Part shown: positions 34,847 through 44,546 of the stretch, piece after piece | Layout: every line of letters begins with the position of its first letter | Position numbering within the stretch: position 1 is the stretch's first letter | DNA from: Tropicibacter oceani | GTDB taxonomy: Bacteria; Pseudomonadota; Alphaproteobacteria; Rhodobacterales; Rhodobacteraceae | Assembly (NCBI RefSeq): GCF_029958925.1 | Contig: NZ_CP124616.1 | Location: forward strand, 2,480,001-2,544,000 | Direction: 5' to 3' | Length of the DNA stretch: 64,000 nt | Position numbers and translations under genes: made by a program | The notes under the pieces: generated by a model | Database searches by the model: none | Seen by the model: the letters and a program-made list of their open reading frames with translations, nothing else | Told to the model about the DNA's origin: nothing

Positions 34847-36190
34847 TTACTTGGCGCGCTTGGCGGCACTTAGCACATCCTGCGCCCTTTGCCATGGGCC
34901 CGATCCGCGCGGCAGCAGACCGTCGGCGCGCTTGGCGTGGACTTCGGCATCCTTGAGCCGCCCCTGCAGCGCATAGCGTTCCGCCGTCACCAGCGACGCC
35001 ATGCCGTTCTGCCCGGTCTGCGCATAGGCGACCGCCAGGTCGCGCAGGATGCGCGGGTCGGAAAAATCGCGGCTGCGGGCCTTTTCCAGAACGCTCAGCG
35101 CCTGTTTCGGCTGGCCGTTGGCAACCAGCGCCCGGCCCAGACCGCCCAGCACCATGGCATCGCGCGGGGCCATGTTGGCGGCGGCGCCATAGACCTGCAC
35201 GGCGGCGGGAAAGCGGCGCGATTCCAGCAGGATCTGCCCCTTGAGATCCAGCAGGTAGGGATCCTTTGGGCGCAGCGCGATGGCGCCGTCGATGTTTTTC
35301 AGCGCCTTGGCCAGGTCGGACTGGCGGTGATGGGCCACCGCCTGGCGCATCAGCGCGATATCCTGCGATGCGCTGTCCTTGGCGCGGCGCAAGGTCCAGC
35401 TGGGTGCCCGTTTGAAGGCGGTCAGTTTGCCCTGCAGGCGGGAAAACCAGTATTCCGCCCCCGGATCGCTTTTGCCGGCGTCATGCCCGGCCACCAGCCC
35501 CTGAAGCGCGCGATAGCGGTCGCGCGACAGCGGGTGCGAACGCATGTAGGGGTCCTGGCGTTGCAGCGACAGCGCCTCCTGGCCGCGGAACAGGTCCTGT
35601 ACCTCGACCGCGCCCCTGGGGTCGATCCCGGCGCGCATCAAGAACCGCACCGAGGAAATGTCAGCCGAGCTTTCCTCGGCCCGGGTGTGCGACAGGAACA
35701 GCCGCAGCGCCGAGCTTTGGGTGCCGATGGCGATGCCCAGCCCGGCCTGCGGGTTGTTCGACGCGGCGGCGGCAGCGGCGCCCAGGATCATCCCCAGACC
35801 GGCGGCGGTGCGGGCGCTGCGCATGTTGCCCAGCCGCCGGGTGATGTGGCCGTTGCTGATATGCGCCGCCTCGTGGGCGATGACCGCCTGCAATTGCGCG
35901 GCGCTTTCCAGTTTCATCAGCAGGCCGCTGTGGATGAAGATATGCGAGGTATCGGCGACAAAGGCGTTCAGGCTGCTGTCATCGACCAGGATCAGCCGGA
36001 TCTGCGAAGGGCTCAGCCCGGCCGCCGTCAGCACCGGCGCGGCGATCCGTCCCAGCGCGTATTCGATATCGGCGTCGCGCAGCAGCGAGATGCCCGCCGC
36101 GCGCACCGGGGCGGCCACCGCCAGCAGCAGCAGCATGATCAGGGGCAGCAGCAGGGCCCGAAAGCCTGCCGGTCGGCGGGGAAGGATCAT
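34847..36190 (-). CDS. M48-family metalloprotease with TPR domain (BepA-like)
   Basis: 447 residues. Signal peptide (MILPRRPAGFRALLLPLIML...), then a zinc-protease domain with HEAAHISNGH (about residue 105) and the third ligand in EESSAD, and a C-terminal half of TPR-type helices (about 240-440). BepA-type proteins degrade or refold outer-membrane proteins stalled at the BAM machinery. I prefer the ATG at 36190 because AAGGTG lies eight bases upstream and its n-region is basic; an ATG at 36214 adds eight acidic residues. Divergent from the aminotransferase gene. Confidence 0.88.
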   Translation of the reverse strand: MILPRRPAGFRALLLPLIMLLLLAVAAPVRAAGISLLRDADIEYALGRIAAPVLTAAGLSPSQIRLILVDDSSLNAFVADTSHIFIHSGLLMKLESAAQLQAVIAHEAAHISNGHITRRLGNMRSARTAAGLGMILGAAAAAASNNPQAGLGIAIGTQSSALRLFLSHTRAEESSADISSVRFLMRAGIDPRGAVEVQDLFRGQEALSLQRQDPYMRSHPLSRDRYRALQGLVAGHDAGKSDPGAEYWFSRLQGKLTAFKRAPSWTLRRAKDSASQDIALMRQAVAHHRQSDLAKALKNIDGAIALRPKDPYLLDLKGQILLESRRFPAAVQVYGAAANMAPRDAMVLGGLGRALVANGQPKQALSVLEKARSRDFSDPRILRDLAVAYAQTGQNGMASLVTAERYALQGRLKDAEVHAKRADGLLPRGSGPWQRAQDVLSAAKRAK

Positions 36191-36247
36191 TGACGTTTCA
36201 CCTTTGTCGCTCATAAGCCTGTTGGCGGGCAGAGTAGAGAGGTCGGA

Positions 36248-37423
36248 ATGCAGAATTCAAGGCGTGGCGGAGTTGATCCCTTTATCGTGATGGATGTGAT
36301 GGAGGCCGCGCGGCAGGCCGAAGAGGCCGGCCGCCACATCATCCACATGGAAGTCGGCCAGCCCGGCACCCCGGCGCCCGCCGCCGCGCGCGATGCGCTG
36401 GCGCGGGCGATGCAGGACGATGCGCTGGGATATACCGTGGCGCTGGGGCTTCCGGCGCTGCGGGCGCGGATCGCGAAACTCTATGGAGAGTGGTACGATG
36501 TCGACCTCGATCCGGGGCGGGTGGTGGTCACGCCGGGGTCTTCGGGCGGGTTCATCCTGGCGTTTTCGGCGCTGTTCGATGCGGGCGACCGCATCGCCCT
36601 GGGCGCGCCGGGCTATCCGTCCTATCGGCAGATCATGAAGGCCATGGACCTGGTCCCGGTCGAGGTGCAGACACGGGCGGAAAATCGCCTACAGCTGGTG
36701 CCCGGCGATCTGGAAGGGCTGGATTACCAGGGGGTCATGGTGGCCAGCCCGGCGAATCCGTCGGGCACGATGCTGGGCAAGGCGGAACTGGCGGCGCTGA
36801 TCGACTGCGCCCAGGGGCAGGGCGCGTCCTTTTTGTCGGACGAGATCTATCACGGCATCGAATACGAGCAGCCCGCCGTCACCGCGCTGGAAATCAGCGA
36901 CGATGTTTGCGTGATCAACTCGTTCTCCAAGTATTTCAGCATGACGGGCTGGCGGGCCGGTTGGCTGGTGCTGCCGCAGGCCAACATCCGCCAGGTCGAG
37001 CGGTTGGCGCAGAACCTGTTCATCTGCCCGCCCCATGCCAGCCAGGTCGCGGCGCTGGCGGCGATGGACGCCGATGAGGAACTGCAGGCCAACATGCAGG
37101 TTTACCGCCAGAACCGTGCGCTGATGCTGGAAGGGCTGCCCAAGGCGGGCTTTGACCGGATCGCGCCGCCGGACGGGGCGTTCTATGTCTATGCCGATGT
37201 CAGCCACCTGACCGACGACAGCCGCGCCTTTGCCCGCGAGATCCTGGACCAGGCCGGGGTGGCGGTGACGCCGGGGCTGGATTTCGACCCGCTGCGCGGG
37301 TCCGGAACGCTACGCTTTTCCTATGCCCGCGCCACCCGGGACATCGCCGAAGGGCTGGAGCGGCTGCGGCGCTTCATGGCCGAGCGCGGCTTTGCCCCGC
37401 AGGCAGGTGATGCGAATCCATGA
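36248..37423 (+). CDS. Class I/II pyridoxal-phosphate aminotransferase
   Basis: 391 residues, fold type I. Signature Lys in NSFSKYFSMTGWRAGW (about residue 230), SPANPSGTM and DEIYHGI. The general layout matches aspartate/aromatic aminotransferases, but the amino acid is not determined. Neighbours are a cell-wall amidase and PBP1A on the same strand, and a BepA-like protease divergently. It overlaps no other gene: the amidase start follows 43 bases after its stop. Confidence 0.9.
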   Translation: MQNSRRGGVDPFIVMDVMEAARQAEEAGRHIIHMEVGQPGTPAPAAARDALARAMQDDALGYTVALGLPALRARIAKLYGEWYDVDLDPGRVVVTPGSSGGFILAFSALFDAGDRIALGAPGYPSYRQIMKAMDLVPVEVQTRAENRLQLVPGDLEGLDYQGVMVASPANPSGTMLGKAELAALIDCAQGQGASFLSDEIYHGIEYEQPAVTALEISDDVCVINSFSKYFSMTGWRAGWLVLPQANIRQVERLAQNLFICPPHASQVAALAAMDADEELQANMQVYRQNRALMLEGLPKAGFDRIAPPDGAFYVYADVSHLTDDSRAFAREILDQAGVAVTPGLDFDPLRGSGTLRFSYARATRDIAEGLERLRRFMAERGFAPQAGDANP

Positions 37424-37466
37424 CGCCGCTGGTAGGGTGACGAACAGACAAGCCGGGAAGAGGCGG

Positions 37467-38678
37467 ATGAGCAGGGTATTCACAGCAGCATTGGGGCTTT
37501 GCCTCTGGTCGTTCGGCGCGCTGGCGCAAGAGGCCTCGGGGCTTGCGCGCTATGAGCAGGGCGGGTTTCGCGACGGGATGTTTGGCGGCACGACGCTGGA
37601 ATTGCAGCTGAGCCAGGGGGTGCCCTGGCGGCTGTTCACGCTGGACGATCCCATGCGGCTGGTGCTGGATTTCCGCGAAGTCGACTGGCAGGGCGCCGAG
37701 GGCGCGGCGCTGGACGCGTCCGATTTGATCGACGCGGTGCGCATGGGGGCCTTTCGCCCCGGCTGGTCGCGGCTGGTGGCCGACCTGGCGCAGCCCGCGC
37801 GCATCGATCAGGCGGGGCTGGGCATCGACGCCGTGACCGGGCGGGCCCGGCTGACGGTGACGCTGGACAAGACGACGCCCGAAGCCTTTGCCGCGCAGGC
37901 CGGTCTGCCGCGCGATCCGGCATGGGATCTGCCGACGCCCACGGCCCGGCAGGCGGCGCCGCCGCCGCCCGGCGCGCCGCTGGTGATCGTGCTGGACCCG
38001 GGCCATGGCGGCATCGACCCCGGCGCCGAGCGCGGCGGGATCAGCGAGGCGGCGCTGATGCTGCAATTCGCCCGCGAGCTGTCCGAGGTGCTGATCCGCA
38101 CCGGCAACTACCAGGTCTACCTGACCCGCGATCGCGACGAGTTCGTCTCGCTCGAGGCGCGGGTGGCGATGGCGCATCAGGCCGGGGCGAACCTGTTCCT
38201 GTCGTTGCATGCGGATGCGATCGAGCAGGGCGTGGCGCATGGCGCCAGTGTCTATACGCTGGCGCAGGAGGCCTCGGACGCGGCCTCGGCGGCGCTGGCG
38301 GAACGGCACGACCGCGACGATCTGCTGGCGGGGCTGGACCTGTCGGGGGCGGACGACCGGGTGGCACAGGTCCTGATGGAACTGGCGCGCCTGGACAACG
38401 GGCCGCGATCCAGGGCGCTGGCGCAGCACCTGGTGTCGGGGATCCGCAACGCGCTGGGGCATGTCCACAAGGACCCGCTGCGCGAGGCGGGGTTTTCGGT
38501 GCTCAAGGCGGCGGATGTGCCGTCGGTGTTGATCGAGCTGGGCTTTTTGTCGACCGAGCAGGATCTGAAGAACCTGCAGGACCCGATCTGGCGCGCCGGC
38601 ATGGCCGCCGGGGTGCGCGACGGGATCGAAGCCTGGGCGCTGGAGGATGCGGCGTTGAAGGGGTTGCGGCGGCAATAA
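37467..38678 (+). CDS. N-acetylmuramoyl-L-alanine amidase with AMIN domain (AmiC-like)
   Basis: 403 residues. Signal peptide (MSRVFTAALGLCLWSFGALA), an AMIN-type beta domain (about 30-140), a Pro-rich linker and an Amidase_3 domain (about 175-395). Zinc ligands are visible: His in DPGHGGIDPG, Glu in GGISEAAL, His in SLHADA, and catalytic Glu in IELGFLS. It cleaves stem peptides from peptidoglycan at the septum. It precedes the PBP1A gene by about 240 bases, with a dispersed repeat in between. AGAGGCGG lies before the start. Confidence 0.93.
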   Translation: MSRVFTAALGLCLWSFGALAQEASGLARYEQGGFRDGMFGGTTLELQLSQGVPWRLFTLDDPMRLVLDFREVDWQGAEGAALDASDLIDAVRMGAFRPGWSRLVADLAQPARIDQAGLGIDAVTGRARLTVTLDKTTPEAFAAQAGLPRDPAWDLPTPTARQAAPPPPGAPLVIVLDPGHGGIDPGAERGGISEAALMLQFARELSEVLIRTGNYQVYLTRDRDEFVSLEARVAMAHQAGANLFLSLHADAIEQGVAHGASVYTLAQEASDAASAALAERHDRDDLLAGLDLSGADDRVAQVLMELARLDNGPRSRALAQHLVSGIRNALGHVHKDPLREAGFSVLKAADVPSVLIELGFLSTEQDLKNLQDPIWRAGMAAGVRDGIEAWALEDAALKGLRRQ

Positions 38679-38728
38679 CGGGGCGGATTCCTGCGGCGCG
38701 CGTGGACTTGGGGGCGCTGCCCCCGCCG

Positions 38729-38776
38729 CCTTTGGCGGCCCCCCCGGGATATTTGCGGCACAAAGAAGCAGGGGCG
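38729..38776. repeat. Dispersed repeat copy between the amidase and PBP1A genes
   Basis: A hairpin GCCGCC/GGCGGC (38726-38739) is followed by CCCCCCGGGATATTTG and CGGCACAAAGAAG (38740-38768), the fullest copy of the repeat seen at 17755 and 25666. Confidence 0.7.
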
Positions 38777-38916
38777 CGGTTTTTCCCCCTTGGGTCCGGG
38801 TGCGGGACGGGGCAAGGCAGGGTTTGCAAGGCTGCGCGAAAACTCGCCCGGATGTGTTTTGACCGCCGGCGGCTTGCAGTATAGTGAGCGTTCAGGATTC
38901 TTGGGGGCAGGCGCGC

Positions 38917-41445
38917 GTGACACGCTTTATCTTTTCCTTTTTCGGCGCCATCTTCAGTGTGCTTACGCTGGGGGCGATGATGATTGCCCTGACCATCGGG
39001 GCGGTTTTCTGGATGTATGGCCGCGATCTGCCCAGCCATGAAAGCCTGGCGCAATACACGCCGCCGACGATCAGCCGCATCTATTCGACCGAAGGCCATG
39101 TGATCGACGAATTCGCACAGGAGCGCCGTCTGTTCACTCCGGCCAACGAGATCCCCGACCTGGTCAAGCATGCCTTTATCAGCGCCGAGGACAAATCGTT
39201 CTACACCCATGCAGGTTACGATCCGCGCGCCATCGTGTCGGCGGCGATCGACACCGCGCGTGGCAATACGCGCGGCGCCTCGACCATCACCCAGCAGGTG
39301 ATGAAGAACTTTTTGCTGTCGGGTGACCGCAAGGCCGAGCGCAAGATCAAGGAAATCATCCTGGCCAGCCGCGTCGAGACGGCGCTGTCCAAGGAGAAGA
39401 TCCTTGAGCTGTATCTGAACGAGATTTTCCTGGGGCAGAACGCCTATGGTGTCACGGCCGCCGCGCAGGTCTATTTCAACAAGACCCTGTCCGAGCTTGC
39501 CCCGCATGAGGCGGCGATGCTGGCCTCGATGCCCAAGGCACCGTCGAGTTTTCATCCGGTGCGTCGCAAGGAGCGCCTGTTGCAGCGCCGCGATTTCGTT
39601 TTGGAAGAGATGCTGGAGAACGGGTACCTGGATCAGGCCACCTATGAACATGAGGTCGCCCAGCCGCTGAAAAGCGTGCAGAACGGCGACTATGCGCCCT
39701 ATTCCGAAGCCCTGCCGCCGCGCGATTACTTTACCGACGAGATCCGCCGCCAGCTGAGCAGCGATTTCGGCGAGGACCAGTTCTTTTCCGGGGGCTACGC
39801 AGTGCGCGCCACGCTGGACCCCGAGATGCAGGTCGAGGCGGCGAAATCGCTGCGCATCGCGCTGGAGCAATTCGACCGCGGGCTGGGGCGCTGGAACGGA
39901 TCGGGCAAGACGATCCCGGCCGAAGCGCTGACCAGCGAAGAGGCCTGGCGCGAGGCGCTGGCCAACACCCGCATCGCGCGCGACATCGACCTGGAGCGGC
40001 CCTGGCTGCCGGCGGTGGTGCTGGAGGTGCGCGATCAGGAACTGGTGGTCGGCATCGAAGGTGTGGAGCAGGGCGATCCGCGCGGCAACAGCATTCCGCG
40101 CGCCGATACCTCGTGGTTTTCGGGCAACCTGTTCGACAATTTCAAGCCCGGCGACGTGATCCATGTGCGCGAGATGGTCGAGGATGGCAACGGCGCCTTC
40201 ATCCGCTGGACCCTGCGGCAGGTGCCCAAGGTGCAGGGCGGGTTCATGGCGATGGACGTCAACACCGGCCGCGTGATCGCCATGCAGGGCGGCTTCAGCT
40301 ATCAGCATTCGGTGTTCAACCGCGCGACGCAGGCGCTGCGGCAGCCGGGGTCCAGCTTCAAGCCCTTTGTCTATGCCTCGGCGCTGGACAGTGGCTATAC
40401 CCCCGCGACCATCGTCGTCGACGCCCCGATCGAGATCGACACGCCGCAGGGTGTCTGGCGGCCGCAGAACGCGTCGAAACAGTATTACGGGCCGACGCCG
40501 CTGCGCACCGGGATCGAACGGTCGCGGAACCTGATGACCATCCGCCTGGCCCAGGAGGTCGGCATGGACACGGTGGCGCGCTATGCGGAAAAATTCGGTG
40601 TCTATGACAACATGGGCCGGGTTCTGGCCAACGCACTGGGGTCGGACGAAACCACGCTGTTCAAGATGGTTGCGGCCTATGCCATGTTCGCCAATGGTGG
40701 CGAGCGGGTAGAGCCGACGCTGGTCGACCGGGTCCAGGACCGCTATGGCAACACGATCTATTCGCATGACGCCGCCGAGGGCAACAAGCGGGTCTGCGTG
40801 AACTGTGACGACCCAAGCATCCAGCCGGGCCGCAGCCCGCGCATCGTCAACGATCGCGAACGGGTGATGGACCCGGTGACCGCCTACCAGCTGACCTCGA
40901 TGATGCGCGGCGTGGTCGAGCGCGGCACCGCGGCCGGCACCGTCAACCTGCCGGTGCCCACCGCCGGCAAGACTGGCACCACCAACGATGCCAAGGACGT
41001 GTGGTTCGTGGGCTTTACCAGCAATATCGTGGCGGGCTGTTATATCGGGTACGACACGCCGCGCCCGATGGGCAACGCCGCCTCGGGCGGGGGAATGTGC
41101 GGGCCGGTGTTTGACCGGTTCATGCGCAAGGCCGTGACGAAATACGGGGGCGGCGAATTCGTTGTGCCTCCGGGCTGTCAGTTCATCAACATCGACCGCT
41201 TTTCCGGTGCGCGCCTGTCCGATGGCGCCTCGGGCGACAACGTCGTGTCCGAGTGTTTCCGCGAGGGCGAAGAGCCGATCTTTGGCATCCAGTTCGACGG
41301 CGGCTTTGCGGTGTCGGGCAGCTTTGACCTGATCCGCCCCGATGGCGAGAGCGGCGCGCGCGAAGTGACCACCTCGACCGGGAAGAAAGCGGTTGTCGGG
41401 CCCAAGGCCGGGTTTGGCACGCTGTCCTCGGGCGGTCTGTATTGA
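38917..41445 (+). CDS. mrcA: Penicillin-binding protein 1A
   Basis: 842 residues, class A PBP. One N-terminal membrane helix (FIFSFFGAIFSVLTLGAMMI), glycosyltransferase domain with ISAEDKSFYTHAGYDPR (catalytic Glu) and transpeptidase domain with the Ser in QPGSSFKPFVYA, SRN, and KTGTT near residue 690. It polymerises and crosslinks peptidoglycan. A GTG at 38917 is preferred since MTRFIFSFFGAIFSV is how the family starts; a GTG at 38884 has no ribosome site. A disordered tail of about 40 residues ends the protein. Confidence 0.93.
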   Translation: MTRFIFSFFGAIFSVLTLGAMMIALTIGAVFWMYGRDLPSHESLAQYTPPTISRIYSTEGHVIDEFAQERRLFTPANEIPDLVKHAFISAEDKSFYTHAGYDPRAIVSAAIDTARGNTRGASTITQQVMKNFLLSGDRKAERKIKEIILASRVETALSKEKILELYLNEIFLGQNAYGVTAAAQVYFNKTLSELAPHEAAMLASMPKAPSSFHPVRRKERLLQRRDFVLEEMLENGYLDQATYEHEVAQPLKSVQNGDYAPYSEALPPRDYFTDEIRRQLSSDFGEDQFFSGGYAVRATLDPEMQVEAAKSLRIALEQFDRGLGRWNGSGKTIPAEALTSEEAWREALANTRIARDIDLERPWLPAVVLEVRDQELVVGIEGVEQGDPRGNSIPRADTSWFSGNLFDNFKPGDVIHVREMVEDGNGAFIRWTLRQVPKVQGGFMAMDVNTGRVIAMQGGFSYQHSVFNRATQALRQPGSSFKPFVYASALDSGYTPATIVVDAPIEIDTPQGVWRPQNASKQYYGPTPLRTGIERSRNLMTIRLAQEVGMDTVARYAEKFGVYDNMGRVLANALGSDETTLFKMVAAYAMFANGGERVEPTLVDRVQDRYGNTIYSHDAAEGNKRVCVNCDDPSIQPGRSPRIVNDRERVMDPVTAYQLTSMMRGVVERGTAAGTVNLPVPTAGKTGTTNDAKDVWFVGFTSNIVAGCYIGYDTPRPMGNAASGGGMCGPVFDRFMRKAVTKYGGGEFVVPPGCQFINIDRFSGARLSDGASGDNVVSECFREGEEPIFGIQFDGGFAVSGSFDLIRPDGESGAREVTTSTGKKAVVGPKAGFGTLSSGGLY

Positions 41446-41627
41446 TCGCGTAGCAGGGCGGGGTCAAACCCGCCTTGCACCGGCGCGGGCCGTGGACCGG
41501 GTGGCAGAATACCCGGGCGGGCGCGGCCTGCGCAAAGCGCTGCGGCGATCGGCGCCGGACATCTTGCCCCGCCTTTCCGCCCTTGGTATCACGCGGCACC
41601 CACAGGCACGAGACAGGACCATTTCCG

Positions 41628-42752
41628 ATGCGCGCAGAAGCACAGAACAACGCGGACAAGATCCGCAAATCGCTGGACCTGTTGCGGCAGCGACTGGGCT
41701 GGGACACCGCGCAGCACCGGCTTGAGGAATTCAACGCCCGGGTCGAGGACCCCAACCTGTGGGACGATCCCGCCGCCGCGCAAAAGCTGATGCGCGAACG
41801 CCAGGGGCTTGTCGATGCGATGGAGACTTACACCTCCATGAAGCAGGAGCTTGAGGATCAGATCGAACTGATCGAGATGGGCGAGATGGAGGACGACGAC
41901 GAGATCGTCGCCGAGGCCGAGGCCGCGCTGAGCGGGCTGGTCAAGAAGGCCGCGCAAAAGGAACTCGAGGCGCTGCTGAACGGCGAGACCGACGGCAACG
42001 ATGCCTTTCTGGAAATCAAGGCCGGCGCCGGCGGCACCGAGGCCAACGACTGGGCGCAGATGCTGTCGCGGATGTATGTCCGCTGGGCCGACAAGCGCGG
42101 GTTCGAGGTGGAACTGCAGGAAGAGACCCCCGGCACCGAGGCCGGGATCAAATCCGTCACCTACCAGATCAAGGGCAAGAACGCCTATGGCTGGTTGAAA
42201 TCCGAAAGCGGCACACACCGCCTTGTGCGGATTTCACCCTTTGGCAAGGGCACGCGCGAGACGTCCTTTGCCGCCGTGGGCGCCTATCCGGTGATCGACG
42301 ACAACATCGAGATCGAGGTGAACCCGGCCGACATCCGCATCGACACCTACCGGTCGTCGGGCGCGGGTGGTCAGCACGTGAACACCACGGATTCGGCCGT
42401 GCGGATCACCCACCATCCCACCGGGATCGTCGTGACCAGTTCGGAAAAGTCGCAGCACCAGAACCGCGACATCGCCATGAAGGCCCTGAAATCGCGCCTG
42501 TATCAGCTGGAGCTGGACCGCCGCAACGCCGAGGTCAACGCCCTGCATGAGGCCAAGGGCGACGCAGGCTGGGGCAACCAGATCCGGTCCTACGTGTTGC
42601 AGCCCTACCAGATGGTCAAGGATCTGCGCACCAACTACGAAACCGCCGATACTCAGGGCGTGCTGGACGGCGATCTGGATGCCTTCATGGAGGCGACGCT
42701 GGCCATGCAGGTCGCCGGCAAAAGCCGCGCCGACGCGCAGGCCGAAGACTGA
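41628..42752 (+). CDS. prfB: Peptide chain release factor 2
   Basis: 374 residues. The stop-codon recognition tripeptide SPF is in VRISPFGKGTRETS, and the catalytic GGQ in SSGAGGQHVNTTDSAVRITHHP. It ends translation at UGA and UAA. The reading frame is continuous: the in-frame UGA and programmed +1 shift of E. coli prfB are absent, which is common in alphaproteobacteria. A longer frame begins at 41475 but its added residues are not family sequence; the ATG at 41628 follows CAGGA. Confidence 0.96.
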   Translation: MRAEAQNNADKIRKSLDLLRQRLGWDTAQHRLEEFNARVEDPNLWDDPAAAQKLMRERQGLVDAMETYTSMKQELEDQIELIEMGEMEDDDEIVAEAEAALSGLVKKAAQKELEALLNGETDGNDAFLEIKAGAGGTEANDWAQMLSRMYVRWADKRGFEVELQEETPGTEAGIKSVTYQIKGKNAYGWLKSESGTHRLVRISPFGKGTRETSFAAVGAYPVIDDNIEIEVNPADIRIDTYRSSGAGGQHVNTTDSAVRITHHPTGIVVTSSEKSQHQNRDIAMKALKSRLYQLELDRRNAEVNALHEAKGDAGWGNQIRSYVLQPYQMVKDLRTNYETADTQGVLDGDLDAFMEATLAMQVAGKSRADAQAED

Positions 42753-42771
42753 CACGCGCCCCGGGCTTGTC

Positions 42772-42835
42772 CGGGGGCCTTTCGCGCTGATCGGCCCAAA
42801 GGCCCCCGGACCCTGTCCGGAGCGGGCGGTTTTTC
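42772..42835 (+). terminator. Terminator region after prfB
   Basis: A 12-bp perfect inverted repeat CCGGGGGCCTTT/AAAGGCCCCCGG (42772-42783 with 42799-42810), alternative shorter hairpins on either side (CCCCGGG/CCGGGG, CCGGACCCTGTCCGG), and a TTTTT run at 42831. Several mutually exclusive stems make this a strong stop. Confidence 0.7.
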
Positions 42836-42927
42836 CAGATAATCCAAAGCTGTATCTGAGAGGCATGTTGCCTGCGCCCGTCATATCCCCTTAACTGAAT
42901 GTCGGATCAGTTCAGGGGGAGGGAGCG

Positions 42928-43734
42928 ATGCCAGATACGCCAAAGCCGGGGGTGCCCGATCTGGGCGCGGTGGATAGCGCGCTGTTGCGCGAGGCCCTGC
43001 GCCGCGGCTGGCAGGATCTGCGCCGCGCGCCGGGCTTTGCCCTGGTCTTTGCCGGGGTCTACGTGCTGGGCGGCTGGGTCATGGCCTGGATCACCTGGTT
43101 GACCGGACAGACCTATTGGCTGGTCTTTGCCGCCATCGGCTTTCCCTTGATCGCGCCCTTTGCCGCCGTCGGCTTTTACGACATCTCGCGCCGCATCGAA
43201 CAGGGGCGGCCGCTGGACTGGATGCAGATATTTTCAGTGGTGCTGCGGCAATCGAAACGGCAGTTGCCGTCGATCTGTGCGATCATCATCGTCGTGTTTT
43301 TGTTCTGGTTCTTCCTGGCGCACATGGTCTTTGCGCTGTTCCTTGGGCTGTCGACGATGACCAATGTCTCGACCTCGTTCGAGGTCTACCTGTCGGGCAA
43401 CGGTCTTGCCATGCTGGCGGTCGGAACCATCGTGGGCGCGGGCTTTTCGACGCTGCTGTACATGATCACGGTGCTGTCGCTGCCGATGCTGCTGGACCGC
43501 GAAATCGACTTTGTCACCGCCATGATCACCTCGTTCCAATATGTCGCCAGCCACCCGGTACCGATGTTCGGCTGGGCGTTCTTTGTCGCGGTCTTCACGC
43601 TGGTGTCGATGGTGCCGCTGTTCCTGGGCCTGTTCCTGTCGCTGCCGCTGTTGGGGCATGCCACCTGGCACCTGTATGACATGCTGGCCTATGGGCCCGA
43701 ACGCGGCGCACCCGGACAGGCCGCCGTGGCCTGA
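42928..43734 (+). CDS. DUF2189 integral membrane protein
   Basis: 268 residues with about six hydrophobic helices and conserved [24 protein letters not shown], the signature of the DUF2189 family common in Rhodobacterales. Its function is not known. The start is supported by GGGAGGGAGCG. It ends with a short polar tail. It precedes a cytochrome c gene on the same strand by 164 bases that contain a perfect hairpin. Confidence 0.85.
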   Translation: MPDTPKPGVPDLGAVDSALLREALRRGWQDLRRAPGFALVFAGVYVLGGWVMAWITWLTGQTYWLVFAAIGFPLIAPFAAVGFYDISRRIEQGRPLDWMQIFSVVLRQSKRQLPSICAIIIVVFLFWFFLAHMVFALFLGLSTMTNVSTSFEVYLSGNGLAMLAVGTIVGAGFSTLLYMITVLSLPMLLDREIDFVTAMITSFQYVASHPVPMFGWAFFVAVFTLVSMVPLFLGLFLSLPLLGHATWHLYDMLAYGPERGAPGQAAVA

Positions 43735-43835
43735 CGGCCCGGGTGCCAGGGCGATTGATCCGTCAAAGGAATTTGCTACCGCACTAACCTGCGTAAATGC
43801 GCGCCATTCGGTTTTGCGCTGGAATACCCTCGTTG

Positions 43836-43856
43836 CCCTTCCTGAACCAGGAAGGG
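43836..43856 (+). other. Perfect hairpin in the cytochrome c leader
   Basis: CCCTTCCTG (43836-43844), loop AAC, CAGGAAGGG (43848-43856): nine perfect pairs, 42 bases before the start codon. No T tail, so not a terminator. It could be an mRNA-stabilising 5' hairpin or a regulator site. Confidence 0.45.
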
Positions 43857-43898
43857 TCAGGGTGCCCCACGGGTGCCCCGATATTCAAGGAGGGGAAG

Positions 43899-44300
43899 AT
43901 GACGAATTCGATTGCAGGTCTGACCTTGGCGGCGGCCGTTCTGGCCGCAGGGGCCGGGTACGCACAGGATCCCGCACATGGCGAAACATACTATTCCCAG
44001 TACTGCGCCACCTGCCACGGCCAAAGCGGCAAGGGCGACGGGCCTTTGACGCAGATGATGACCTCGGTGGTGCCGGACCTGACACAGCTGAGCGCCAACA
44101 ACGATGGCGCCTTCCCGATGCTCGAGGTGATCCACATCATCGACGGGCGCACGGGGCTGCGGTCGCACGGCGGGCCGATGCCGGTCTACGGGGCGCTGTT
44201 CACCGAAGAAAGCGGCTCGGACTCGGCCTATGGCGACGTGCTGTACAGCCGCGGCAAGGTGCTGTCGATCGCCTACTACCTGGAGAACATCCAGGAATAA
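43899..44300 (+). CDS. Secreted class I cytochrome c
   Basis: 133 residues. Signal peptide (MTNSIAGLTLAAAVLAAG then AGYAQ), a single heme-binding motif CATCH (about residue 36) and a probable axial Met in GGPMPVYG. A periplasmic electron carrier or oxidase-associated cytochrome. AAGGAGGGGAAG is a strong ribosome site. A weak TTGATCCGTCAA lies upstream but does not have FNR spacing. Partner enzymes are not in the window. Confidence 0.88.
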   Translation: MTNSIAGLTLAAAVLAAGAGYAQDPAHGETYYSQYCATCHGQSGKGDGPLTQMMTSVVPDLTQLSANNDGAFPMLEVIHIIDGRTGLRSHGGPMPVYGALFTEESGSDSAYGDVLYSRGKVLSIAYYLENIQE

Positions 44301-44333
44301 GGACGGTCAGGGCGACAGGGCCGTTTCGGCACC

Positions 44334-44546
44334 TCAGGCCTCGCGTCCTTCGGCCACCAGGCGCGCGTGCAGGTCCCTTGCGCGCGCGTCGCCCAGTTCC
44401 AGCGCAAAGACATAGGCGTGGGTCAGGTAAAAGCAGGCGGCATCCAGAGTGCTGGCGCTGTCGGCGGCCTGGGTATACAGGCCCACCAGCGCCGCGCGGT
44501 CATCGCGCGCATGCGCCGCCAGCAGCCGGTCGTCCAGGGGCGTCAT
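44334..44546 (-). CDS. Small helical protein linked to the Rieske oxygenase gene
   Basis: 70 residues (MTPLDDRLLAAHARDDRAAL...), Ala-rich and helical, with a repeat-like AASTLDAACFYLTHAYVFALELG segment that resembles one TPR unit. Its ATG overlaps the stop of the Rieske gene (ATGA), so translation is coupled. Not recognised beyond that. A role as a small partner of the oxygenase is inferred from coupling only. Confidence 0.6.
   Translation of the reverse strand: MTPLDDRLLAAHARDDRAALVGLYTQAADSASTLDAACFYLTHAYVFALELGDARARDLHARLVAEGREA

Noticed and set aside
41475-41700. Programmed frameshift in prfB
   Set aside because: The frame is open throughout; no in-frame UGA after an early CUU codon.
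42772-42835. Riboswitch before the DUF2189 gene
   Set aside because: The stems look like a terminator of prfB with a T run, with no known aptamer core.
43755-43766. TTGATCCGTCAA upstream of cytochrome c as an FNR box
   Set aside because: Spacing between half-sites is two bases short of the TTGA-N6-TCAA core, so it does not fit an FNR dimer.
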